The translations under genes and the position numbers were made by a program. 15,632 nucleotides of DNA from Patescibacteria group bacterium UBA918 (lineage in GTDB: Bacteria; Patescibacteriota; Minisyncoccia; Phycocordibacterales; UBA918): NCBI GenBank assembly GCA_002293845.1, contig DBEA01000018.1, forward strand, positions 1 to 15,632, read 5' to 3'. The notes beneath the pieces were generated by a model. It saw nothing but the letters and a program-made list of their open reading frames with translations, made no database searches and was not told where the DNA came from. Positions within the stretch are counted from its first letter, which is position 1. Each line of letters begins with the position of its first letter. Positions 7,762 through 14,320 of this stretch are shown piece by piece.

Positions 7762-8700
7762 TTAGGGTTCTAATCTAACCCCTTGGGAAAAAGCTGCTAT
7801 TTCTTTTTCGATATTTTGAAGAGCGGTGCGTCGGGGCGTATAACCGAGAGCGGTCAAAGCCTCCGACTCCGAGTAATAAGCGTTCTTCTCCCCTGTCGGA
7901 CTACTACTCTCCAGTTGTCCCGTCTCGTATTGGAGGCCGAACTTTTGCGATAGCAATTTTAATAATTCGAACTTACCGACCGGCCGCGCGCTCCCGACGT
8001 CGAACGCGGCGTTTTGCGGCGGCAACGTCATGAGAAATCCGATGATGTCCCAAAGATCTTCGGCGGTGGCGTAATCGCGCATCATATCCTCCGGCTTCGT
8101 CTTGAACACCGTCCCTTCCTTCAGGCATTTGGCCACTTCGGCGATGAAAAAAGATTCTTCCAGATCGAGAAAACGGCTGACGAAGGCGAAGACGCGCAGG
8201 TCGACGATGTGCCGCTCCGGCACGGAACGATGTTTGGCTTCAGAATACAATTTGGCCAAGGAATAGAAGTCGCCGGGGCGAAGGTGGGAGACTTCGAACG
8301 TCGCCGGCGTTCCCGACTGTATCGGTCGAACGGCGGATCGCCCGTACACCGATCCGGAACTTAAATTGAACGCTCGACACTCCGGATGTTTGTGGAGGTA
8401 GGAGAAGAGCAGATCGTCCATACTTTCGGTGACCGCGAAGACCTTGGTCGGTTCTTTATTGATCTCCCGCGGACTCCCGACACCGGTGGCGTTCACGACC
8501 ACGTCGAAACTATCGTCGACGAAATCCTCGTAACCTAAGACGGCGTCCAGCTCGATACCAAAAAGAACGAACTGCTCGCGCGCCTTCACGGGGTCACGAG
8601 AAAAAGCGGTCACGTCATAACCTCTTTGTCGCGCCTCATTCGTGAGCGACCGGCCGATCAGGCCGGTCGCTCCCAGTATCGCTGTTCGCGCCTCCTTCAT
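7762..8700 (-). CDS. NAD(P)-dependent SDR sugar-nucleotide epimerase/reductase
   Basis: Extended short-chain dehydrogenase of 312 residues. It has the cofactor motif GATGLIG (10-16), the NATG-like turn at 70-73, SSGSVYG (114-120) and the catalytic Tyr146-Lys150 pair in YSLAK, so it should be an active oxidoreductase or epimerase. It is the last gene of the rfbG-rfbF-aminotransferase-ThDP operon, nine bases after the ThDP gene. By analogy with yersiniose synthesis it could reduce the keto group of the two-carbon branch (the YerF role). It could also reduce C4 of a 3,6-dideoxy-4-keto sugar (the AscF/RfbJ/AbeA-like role). The sequence alone does not settle this. The ATG start has no upstream Shine-Dalgarno; an AAGGAGG string occurs just inside the gene, probably by chance. 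The family call is strong and the substrate is inferred. Confidence 0.85.
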   Translation of the reverse strand: MKEARTAILGATGLIGRSLTNEARQRGYDVTAFSRDPVKAREQFVLFGIELDAVLGYEDFVDDSFDVVVNATGVGSPREINKEPTKVFAVTESMDDLLFSYLHKHPECRAFNLSSGSVYGRSAVRPIQSGTPATFEVSHLRPGDFYSLAKLYSEAKHRSVPERHIVDLRVFAFVSRFLDLEESFFIAEVAKCLKEGTVFKTKPEDMMRDYATAEDLWDIIGFLMTLPPQNAAFDVGSARPVGKFELLKLLSQKFGLQYETGQLESSSPTGEKNAYYSESEALTALGYTPRRTALQNIEKEIAAFSQGVRLEP

Positions 8701-8709
8701 AGATTCATT

Positions 8710-10497
8710 TTAATCCACCGGTTTTATGAAAAGATTCGACCGGTATTCGTCGCGATCCAAAAACGGCAACATGTCCTCCAAAGGACGCGACACCATCCGA
8801 CCGTCCGGCATACGCATCGAAGAAACCGCCGGCACCACCGGCTCATTAGGTGGACAAATAACCTCGAAGAGGGCCGGCCCGGCCTCTGACATGGCTTTTT
8901 TGAGGTCCCGTTCCAAAGTGGCACTGTTTTTGAAAAGAAAATGTTTGATGCCATAAGCGCGCGCGATCTTTTTGAGATCGGGCATGGAAACCCCCGATTC
9001 CGGACCGGTGCCGATGAGGCGCCCCTCGAAAAACTTGTTTTGCGTCGCGCGGATCGAGAGATAGCCGTTGTTGTTCAGAACTACGATCTTGACGGGTAGG
9101 CGGTTGTGGACGATGGTCTGTAATTCCTGGATATTGAGCTGAAAGGAACCGTCACCGGTGATACCGAAGACTTCGCCTCTTTTGGCCACGGCCGCGCCGA
9201 TCGCGGCTGGCACGGTGAAGCCCATGTCGGCTTGTCCGCCCGAAGTGAGGTAGCGTTGGTTGGCGCGCAGATTGATGGCTTGCGTCGTCACATAAAAGGC
9301 TGACCCGGCATCCGAGACCACAACAGCGTCCGGTTTCATGAGCCGGGAAAGCGTATCGACCAGGTGATACATACTGATATGGCCTTTGTATTTGCGGTAT
9401 TCCGGCAAACAGACCGGGTACTTCTTTTTCCAGTCGGAGCAAGCCTTGTTCCACTTGCTTATCATACCGAGCCGCTTCGGCTTGAAGCGCTTCAAAAACT
9501 CCTTGGCGTCCGCCTCGATGAAAAGATCGATCTTGATGGTCTTTTTCTTATGCTCCCCTGGATCGATGTCGATCACCACTTTCTTGGCCTCGCGTGCGAA
9601 CAACTCATATTCGTAACCTATGGCGGTGACCGACAGGCGACTGCCGATAGAAATGACGAGATCGGCGTTCTGCATCGCTAAGTTGCCGGATCGACTGGCT
9701 TTGGTGCCGATGACACCGATATAGGCCCTGTGACCGGTCGGCAATAGACCGACGCCCAAATACGGCGACACGACCGGGATCTGGTATTTTTCAACAAACT
9801 GTTTGAACTCGGACAAAGCCCCGGCCAAACGTATACCTTGTCCGGCGATTATGACCGGCCGCTCCGACCTCTCCAGCATTTTCTCCAGTTTTTTCAAAGC
9901 GGAAGCAGCGGGGATAAGACGAGGCTTATCCTTGATCTCGCGCGGGTCGAATTTTCGCAACCTCCGGACATCGATGGTCGCACCTTGCACATCCATCGGC
10001 ACATCGATCCAAACCGGACCCGGACGACCGGTTCTGGCCAAATAGAGAGCTTTTTCGAGATGATAAGCGATCTCTTCCGGTTCATTGACCATCACAGCGT
10101 ATTTAGTGATCGGCTTTACCAAAGCGATGATGTTCGCTTCCTGGGTACCGATTTGGCGCAGAGGAACCTCCGCGTTGTGCGTGGTCTCTTTTCTCTTCAC
10201 TTGCCCCGACACGAAAACGACCGGCACGTTGTCTTGCCAAGCATCCAAGAGTCCGGTCATGGCGTTGGTGGCACCACAACCGGTCGAAGTGAAACAAACA
10301 CCGATACCTTCGCTATATTTCGCGTAGCCGACCGCGGCCATGGCGCTAGCTTGCTCATGATGATTGCAAACCGATCTCATCTTAGGATGCACCGCCACCG
10401 CGTCGGATAGAAACATCATGCCTCCTCCGGTCAACATGAAGATGTCTCTGGCTCCCTCCTTATATAGTCGGTCGACTATGTAATCAACGACTCTCAT
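8710..10497 (-). CDS. ThDP-dependent acetolactate-synthase-like enzyme, candidate YerE-type sugar acyltransferase
   Basis: A 595-residue thiamine-diphosphate enzyme with the three-domain pyruvate-oxidase/acetolactate-synthase fold. The cofactor-activating glutamate is Glu48 in NHHEQAS. The ThDP/Mg motif runs from GDGSFQLN (448-455) to the LNNN at about 474-477. The central domain (about 195-345) is of the type that binds FAD or nucleotide. The C-terminal tail (SMRMPDGRMVSRPLEDMLPF) is the form I associate with homologues in surface-polysaccharide clusters rather than with valine/isoleucine synthesis. No regulatory subunit or other ilv gene is nearby. Its operon makes CDP-4-keto-6-deoxyglucose, so the best model is YerE-like: decarboxylate pyruvate and add the two-carbon unit to the C4 ketone of a CDP-3,6-dideoxy-4-keto sugar. 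Ordinary acetolactate synthase is the main alternative. It lies four bases after the aminotransferase. Confidence 0.85.
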   Translation of the reverse strand: MRVVDYIVDRLYKEGARDIFMLTGGGMMFLSDAVAVHPKMRSVCNHHEQASAMAAVGYAKYSEGIGVCFTSTGCGATNAMTGLLDAWQDNVPVVFVSGQVKRKETTHNAEVPLRQIGTQEANIIALVKPITKYAVMVNEPEEIAYHLEKALYLARTGRPGPVWIDVPMDVQGATIDVRRLRKFDPREIKDKPRLIPAASALKKLEKMLERSERPVIIAGQGIRLAGALSEFKQFVEKYQIPVVSPYLGVGLLPTGHRAYIGVIGTKASRSGNLAMQNADLVISIGSRLSVTAIGYEYELFAREAKKVVIDIDPGEHKKKTIKIDLFIEADAKEFLKRFKPKRLGMISKWNKACSDWKKKYPVCLPEYRKYKGHISMYHLVDTLSRLMKPDAVVVSDAGSAFYVTTQAINLRANQRYLTSGGQADMGFTVPAAIGAAVAKRGEVFGITGDGSFQLNIQELQTIVHNRLPVKIVVLNNNGYLSIRATQNKFFEGRLIGTGPESGVSMPDLKKIARAYGIKHFLFKNSATLERDLKKAMSEAGPALFEVICPPNEPVVPAVSSMRMPDGRMVSRPLEDMLPFLDRDEYRSNLFIKPVD

Positions 10498-10501
10498 ATA
10501 T

Positions 10502-11677
10502 TTATCTTGATTCTATCGCCGTCTTAAGTCGCTCGATGCCCTTCTTGATGTCCTCGCGCGAACTGACCACGCACATGCGAATATAACCGGCGCCATATTG
10601 TCCGAAATTCGTGCCTGGCAACACCGCCACTCCCGCTTTCTCGAGGGCGAAATCCGCGAACTCCTCGCTCGTCATTCCAGTACCGCTAATGTTCGGGAAT
10701 ACGTAGATGGCACCGGCCGGGGCAAGACAAGAGACGCCCTTGATGTCATTCAGTCCATCGACCAACGTGCGCATTCTTTCTCTGTATTCCTCCACCATGG
10801 CGCGAACGGCGCCCTGATCGCCCTTTATGGCTTCGATCGCAGCGTACTGAATGAAGGAGTTGGTGCAAGAAGAAGTGGTCTGAAGCAGTAGCTCCATTTT
10901 GGCGATCACATCCTCGGGTCCGATCAAAGCCCCGATCCGCCAGCCGGTCATGGCGAAGGTCTTACTGAAACCGTTAGCGACTATGACTCGCTCGCGACAT
11001 TGGTCTAAAAACGAAGGGCTGCTGAACTCACTGCCCTCCGCGAAGCACATACGCGCATACACTTCGTCGCTATATAGGTAAACGTCATGTTCTTTGGCCA
11101 ACTCGGCCATCTGCGCCACGGCTTCTTTCGCCATGACCGCGCCCGTTGGATTCTGGGGCGAGTTCATGATGATGAGGCGAGTCTTCGGCGTGATAGCGGC
11201 TCGCACGTCCTCGGGATCCATGCGGAACGATTTTTCTTCCTTTAGAGGGACCCGGACCGGCACGGCGCCGCAAGCCTTTATGACGGAATAATAGGTCGGA
11301 AAGCCCGGATCCGGTACGATCACCTCATCCCCAGGTTCGACCAAACAACTCACGGCATAAAAGATGCCGATGTTGACGCCAGGCACCACCAATATCTGTT
11401 CAAGGGACGGACTAAAGCCGCGCGTCTTCGCAGTCGTTTCCTGAATGGCTTCCTTCAACTCTCGGATGCCGCCGGAAGGAGCGTAATGGGTCTTACCGGC
11501 GCGCAAAGCCGCGACGGCGGCGTCGACGATGTTCGATGGCGTGTCGAAGTCCGGGTCACCGATCTCGAAATGCACGATGTCTTTCCCGGCCCTCTGAAGT
11601 TCTTTCACTTTAGCCAAAACCTTGAACATCGGCTGTCCGTCGAGGCTATTGGCGAACTTGGTGAGACGATACTTCAT
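10502..11677 (-). CDS. Class I/II PLP aminotransferase (AspC-like, fold type I)
   Basis: A 391-residue enzyme close in length and motif order to the bacterial aspartate/aromatic aminotransferases of the gamma subgroup. It has EIGDPDFDTP (38-47), THYAPSGGIRELKEAI (63-78), NSPQNPTG (172-179), the PLP-ring Asp204 and Tyr207 in SDEVY, the Schiff-base Lys239 in NGFSKTFAMTGWRIG, and a carboxylate-binding Arg367 in YIRMCVV. It is an amino-acid enzyme, not a DegT-type sugar aminotransferase. Its place inside a CDP-sugar operon, directly before the ThDP enzyme, suggests support chemistry such as making pyruvate from alanine or supplying glutamate for a ColD-like reaction; both are inference. It may also be general metabolism caught in the operon. 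An extended -10 promoter lies just upstream. Confidence 0.9.
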   Translation of the reverse strand: MKYRLTKFANSLDGQPMFKVLAKVKELQRAGKDIVHFEIGDPDFDTPSNIVDAAVAALRAGKTHYAPSGGIRELKEAIQETTAKTRGFSPSLEQILVVPGVNIGIFYAVSCLVEPGDEVIVPDPGFPTYYSVIKACGAVPVRVPLKEEKSFRMDPEDVRAAITPKTRLIIMNSPQNPTGAVMAKEAVAQMAELAKEHDVYLYSDEVYARMCFAEGSEFSSPSFLDQCRERVIVANGFSKTFAMTGWRIGALIGPEDVIAKMELLLQTTSSCTNSFIQYAAIEAIKGDQGAVRAMVEEYRERMRTLVDGLNDIKGVSCLAPAGAIYVFPNISGTGMTSEEFADFALEKAGVAVLPGTNFGQYGAGYIRMCVVSSREDIKKGIERLKTAIESR

Positions 11678-11693
11678 ATGTCTTTATAGCGTG

Positions 11694-11702
11694 ATTGTAC
11701 CA
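11694..11702 (-). promoter_or_regulatory. Extended -10 promoter before the aminotransferase gene
   Basis: The minus strand reads TGGTACAAT, a TGn-extended -10, in the 38-base gap between rfbF and the aminotransferase gene. It predicts a leader of about ten bases. A second hexamer, TATAAA (11688-11683), lies only five bases before the ATG. No convincing -35 is seen. It would let the last three genes of the operon be transcribed apart from rfbG-rfbF. Confidence 0.4.
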
Positions 11703-11715
11703 TTTTTAGAGGCCT

Positions 11716-12489
11716 TCAGTGCCAGATCTGCCACGGCGCTTGGCCCGTCTTCCACATATCCTCGAGTTTGTGTCTGTCACTTAGGGTGTCCATCGGGTGC
11801 CAAAAGCCGTCGTGCGGATAGGACAACAGTTGTCCCTCGTGCGCTAGAGTTTTCAGTGGTTCTTGTTCGAAGACCGTGGCATCTCCATCTTTCAAGTATT
11901 CGAAGATCTTCGGTTCGAGAACGAAGAAACCCGCATTAACGCGTTTAGGATTATCGGTTTTTTCACTAAAAGAAAGTACTTGGTCGTTGTCGTCTATCTC
12001 TACCGCCCCGAAACGACCGCTAGGAATGACCGTAGTCAAGGTCGCCAACTTGCCGGCCGCTTGATGATGCTCCAACAAAGCTCGGATGTCGACATTGCCC
12101 ACTCCGTCACCATATGTCAGCATGAAACGCTCGTTGCCTATAACCTCACGCAATCGCAACAATCGTCCGCCGGTCATAGTCTCTGGGCCGGTATCGATCA
12201 AGCTAACTTTCCAATTTTCCTTGGCCGGAGCATGTAATTTCATTGCACCCATTTCAAAATCGAAGGTCACATCGCTTTGACGCAAGTGATAATGACTGAA
12301 CCACTCTTTGATCACTTCTCCTTTATATCCGAGACAAACGATAAAATCGTTGAAACCGTACGAAGAGTATATCTTCATAATGTGCCAAAGTATCGGCATA
12401 CCGCCGATTTCGACCATTGGCTTAGGACGAACGCCCGTCTCTTCCGCTAATCGAGTACCTAGACCGCCCGCAAGAATAACTACTTTCAT
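11716..12489 (-). CDS. rfbF: Glucose-1-phosphate cytidylyltransferase
   Basis: Makes CDP-glucose from CTP and glucose-1-phosphate, the entry step for CDP-linked 3,6-dideoxyhexoses. Its 257 residues match the family length. The nucleotide loop is LAGGLGTRLAEETGVRPKPM (6-25, with the Lys23 of the KPM motif). TGPETMTGGR (about 99-108) and PSGRFGAVE (about 155-163) are characteristic of RfbF rather than of RmlA or GalU. TYGDGV (about 124-129) carries the metal-binding Asp. The start at 12489 overlaps the rfbG stop as ATGA, with no separate Shine-Dalgarno, so translation probably depends on rfbG. An A9 run lies immediately upstream. The identification is secure and fixes the operon as CDP-sugar biosynthesis. 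Confidence 0.96.
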   Translation of the reverse strand: MKVVILAGGLGTRLAEETGVRPKPMVEIGGMPILWHIMKIYSSYGFNDFIVCLGYKGEVIKEWFSHYHLRQSDVTFDFEMGAMKLHAPAKENWKVSLIDTGPETMTGGRLLRLREVIGNERFMLTYGDGVGNVDIRALLEHHQAAGKLATLTTVIPSGRFGAVEIDDNDQVLSFSEKTDNPKRVNAGFFVLEPKIFEYLKDGDATVFEQEPLKTLAHEGQLLSYPHDGFWHPMDTLSDRHKLEDMWKTGQAPWQIWH

Positions 12490-13595
12490 AGGCTTTTTTT
12501 TTCTATATTTTCAATGCCGAAATATTCCTCTATCTGTCTCTTAGTGACCGCCAAAGCCGACGCTGGATCGTCATGGACGCTCCGATACCATAGGGCGGTC
12601 TTTTGCAGAGTTTTGTCTATGTCCCACTTCGATTGCCAACCCAGTAAACGCCGCGCCTTTGTGACATCGAGCACCAATTCGTTCGTCTCATGCCTACTCG
12701 AATCCTCTTTTATAGCAAGGACACCGTCTCCGATAAACTTCAGGGTCTTCTCGACCACGTCGCCGACGGAAACAAAAGAATCATACGACGGACCAAAATT
12801 CCAATTACCAGCGATACTTTGTTTGCCTTCACCAAGATTTGCACCGAGCATCAAGTAAGCAGACACGGACTCGAGCACATGCTCCCAAGGTCGTATGGAC
12901 TTAGGATTCCTGAGAGTCACCACCCGATCGCCCAACAAAACCGCACGCATTATATCGGGGACCAACCTGCTCGGAGACCAATCCCCGCCACCTATCACAT
13001 TACCAGCGCGCGCAGTGGCCACCAAAGTGTTGTGGGTTTCATTGTACTTCTCTGGCGCAAAGAAAGATCTGCGATATGAATCTATAACGATATCAGCAGC
13101 CGCTTTGCTACCGCTATAAGGATCATGTCCGCCAAGCTGGTCCGTCTCACGGTATCCGTAAAATGATTCGTGATTTTCGTAAACTTTGTCCGTGGTGACG
13201 ATCACCGCAGCCTTGACTCCACCAGCAAGCCTAAGTGCTTCGAGTATATTGGTCGTTCCGATTATATTGGTAGTGAAAGTGGATAATGGTTCTTCGTAAC
13301 TCTGTCGCACCAGCGGCTGAGCCGCTAAATGAAACACCACATCAGGCTTGACTACCGATACGAGCGCTGTCAATCGCTCGAAATTTCTGATATCGAATTC
13401 GTGATGTTCGACATACTTTTGCAACCCTGTGAGCACGAAAATATCTTTGTCGGTACGTGCCGGAAGCGCCACACCGACCACTTTTGCTCCCATCATCAGT
13501 AAAGTCCAGGATAACCAAGAACCCTTAAAACCGGTATGTCCCGTCACTAACACGGTTTTCCCGCGATAAAAATCTTGCAATCGTTTAAAGTCCAT
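12486..13595 (-). CDS. rfbG: CDP-glucose 4,6-dehydratase
   Basis: NAD-dependent extended SDR that converts CDP-D-glucose to CDP-4-keto-6-deoxy-D-glucose. The 369 residues from the ATG at 13595 fit the family. It has the Rossmann motif in the RfbG-specific form GHTGFKGSW (19-27), HLAAQPLVRQSY (89-100), TTDKVYEN (134-141) and catalytic Tyr160-Lys164 in YSGSK. The frame can be extended to a TTG at 13613, but the ATG fits the start of homologues better. It is the first gene of a five-gene minus-strand operon and diverges from the Nudix gene. A double palindrome lies between the likely promoter and the start. The last codons contain nine A residues in a row before the ATGA overlap with rfbF. Confidence 0.96.
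   Translation of the reverse strand: MDFKRLQDFYRGKTVLVTGHTGFKGSWLSWTLLMMGAKVVGVALPARTDKDIFVLTGLQKYVEHHEFDIRNFERLTALVSVVKPDVVFHLAAQPLVRQSYEEPLSTFTTNIIGTTNILEALRLAGGVKAAVIVTTDKVYENHESFYGYRETDQLGGHDPYSGSKAAADIVIDSYRRSFFAPEKYNETHNTLVATARAGNVIGGGDWSPSRLVPDIMRAVLLGDRVVTLRNPKSIRPWEHVLESVSAYLMLGANLGEGKQSIAGNWNFGPSYDSFVSVGDVVEKTLKFIGDGVLAIKEDSSRHETNELVLDVTKARRLLGWQSKWDIDKTLQKTALWYRSVHDDPASALAVTKRQIEEYFGIENIEKKSL
12494..12503 (-). other. Slippery A9 run at the rfbG-rfbF junction
   Basis: On the coding strand the last rfbG codons read GAA AAA AAA AGC CTA TGA, containing the heptamer A_AAA_AAA in the rfbG frame. A shift of -1 here enters the rfbF frame with no stop before the rfbF ATG, so it would give an RfbG-RfbF fusion. 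No strong upstream Shine-Dalgarno-like stimulator is seen at the usual 10-base distance, and no downstream structure was tested. It may simply be an A-rich gene end. Confidence 0.3.
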
Positions 13596-13598
13596 ACG

Positions 13599-13620
13599 GA
13601 ATAGCCTATTCAATAGTATT
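13599..13620. repeat. Two adjacent perfect palindromes in the rfbG leader
   Basis: GAATAG-C-CTATTC (13599-13611) is followed directly by AATA-G-TATT (13612-13620). Both are perfect dyads with a single central base. They sit between the rfbG start codon and its candidate promoter elements, so they could be an operator overlapping the promoter or a small leader hairpin. No known regulator motif is recognised. Confidence 0.3.
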
Positions 13621-13636
13621 TGAAACTCGCCGTCAA
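13613..13636 (-). promoter_or_regulatory. Candidate rfbG operon promoter
   Basis: On the minus strand TTGACG (13636-13631) is a strong -35-like hexamer. Possible -10 elements are TACTAT (13618-13613), at a spacing of only 12, and TATTGA (about 13615-13610), at a spacing of 15. Neither pairing is ideal, so the promoter is plausible but its exact form is uncertain. Either way the leader before the ATG at 13595 is short. Confidence 0.3.
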
Positions 13637-13649
13637 TGAAATTTGCGCC

Positions 13650-13678
13650 TTGAAATAAGGTTATTTTTGTGTTACGGT
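13650..13678 (+). promoter_or_regulatory. Promoter of the Nudix gene
   Basis: TTGAAA (13650-13655) and TACGGT (13673-13678) are 17 bases apart, and TG at 13670-13671 adds an extended -10. The -10 hexamer keeps the key first T, second A and last T. The predicted start is near 13685. That leaves about 22 bases of leader, which holds a strong AGGAG site at 13696-13700. Confidence 0.45.
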
Positions 13679-13706
13679 GCGAGCTGGTTCAATTCAGGAG
13701 ACCGCA

Positions 13707-14231
13707 ATGACTGGTTCTGTCAAATTATTCGAAGACAGGGGATGGATCAAGGACGGCGAGTACACGCAAGAGGGACTCAGTGCACTCGCCGAACTAATGG
13801 GAAGCCTCCAGCCTGTTCATAAGGGGCGTTGGGGACCGCTGTTCGTACCTTTGATGTCAAAGCTGGTACCGGCGTGTGTCGAGCTTGTCATAGTTCGCGA
13901 CAAGAAAGTTCTTCTAACTAGTCGTAATGACGCGTACTTTAACGGCTGGCATACTCCCGGCACATTTATCGGCCCGGACGAAACCTGGCAACAGGCGGCG
14001 TCCCGCGCGGCTATACGCGAACTTCAATGTGACGTCGTATTTGAGAGATATCTGACCTCTTTTCTGCAGACCACGGGAGACAACCTCCGATTTGCAGAGT
14101 TAGGTAGTCTCATTCTGTGCCGCATAGAAGGCGACCCAGCTACTGGAAGTTGGTTTTCTTCCATGCCTCACGACATTCTCGACCATCATAGAAAATTCTG
14201 GCCGACGATCGCTTCTGCACTCGACAGCTAA
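13707..14231 (+). CDS. Nudix hydrolase resembling GDP-mannose mannosyl hydrolase (Gmm-like)
   Basis: The 174-residue protein has a Nudix core (about 62-125 of the chosen start) in the order KKVLLTSRND, then WHTPGTFIGPDETWQQAASR and IREL. The box follows the Gmm spacing (PG, six residues, E, then R and EL) and lacks the EE pair of the standard REUXEEXGU motif, as in GDP-mannose mannosyl hydrolases. Likely chemistry is hydrolysis of a nucleotide-sugar, perhaps GDP-mannose or a CDP-sugar; the substrate is inference. The start at 13707 is chosen for the AGGAG at 13696-13700, six bases upstream; a longer frame from GTG at 13677 overlaps the promoter and is rejected. It is a single-gene unit with its own promoter and terminator, placed between rfbG and rfbH. 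It could control the nucleotide-sugar pool. The N-terminal 45 residues are not recognised. Confidence 0.8.
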   Translation: MTGSVKLFEDRGWIKDGEYTQEGLSALAELMGSLQPVHKGRWGPLFVPLMSKLVPACVELVIVRDKKVLLTSRNDAYFNGWHTPGTFIGPDETWQQAASRAAIRELQCDVVFERYLTSFLQTTGDNLRFAELGSLILCRIEGDPATGSWFSSMPHDILDHHRKFWPTIASALDS

Positions 14232-14247
14232 AGTCAGTCAATTCTGT

Positions 14248-14280
14248 CCCGGCACACTTTCGTGCCGGGGTTTCTTTTTT
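14248..14280 (+). terminator. Rho-independent terminator after the Nudix gene
   Basis: A perfect 8-bp GC-rich stem (CCCGGCAC, 14248-14255, with GTGCCGGG, 14262-14269) has a 6-base loop and is followed by the T-rich tract TTTCTTTTTT (14271-14280). It begins 17 bases after the stop codon. Confidence 0.9.
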
Positions 14281-14282
14281 GC

Positions 14283-14309
14283 TTGCTATCTAGTTACAGA
14301 TACTATAAT
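14283..14309 (+). promoter_or_regulatory. Promoter of the RfbH-like gene
   Basis: TTGCTA (14283-14288) and a perfect TATAAT (14304-14309) are 15 bases apart, directly after the Nudix terminator. The predicted +1 is about 14316, leaving only some five bases before the ATG at 14321, so the transcript would be almost leaderless. No Shine-Dalgarno is present. Confidence 0.6.
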
Positions 14310-14320
14310 CTAGCGACCAT

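Noticed and set aside
7736..7776. Leaderless mini-gene after TATAAA (ATG at 7740, about 12 codons)
   Set aside because: Too short, overlaps the end of the SDR gene and has no recognisable product.
8691..8697. AAGGAGG on the minus strand just inside the SDR gene, as a ribosome binding site for a later start
   Set aside because: No ATG, GTG or TTG follows in frame at suitable distance, and a later start would cut into the GATGLIG cofactor motif; it encodes Lys-Glu by chance.
10508..10516. TAGAAT before the ThDP gene as a separate promoter
   Set aside because: The hexamer is formed by the last codons of the aminotransferase gene and has neither a -35 nor a TGn extension; read-through from upstream explains expression.
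13596..13613. Six-residue N-terminal extension of RfbG from a TTG codon
   Set aside because: It covers the palindromes and part of the likely promoter; the ATG at 13595 starts where homologues do.
13677..13706. Ten-residue extension of the Nudix protein from a GTG codon
   Set aside because: The GTG overlaps the -10 hexamer, and the ATG at 13707 has a strong AGGAG site at ideal distance.
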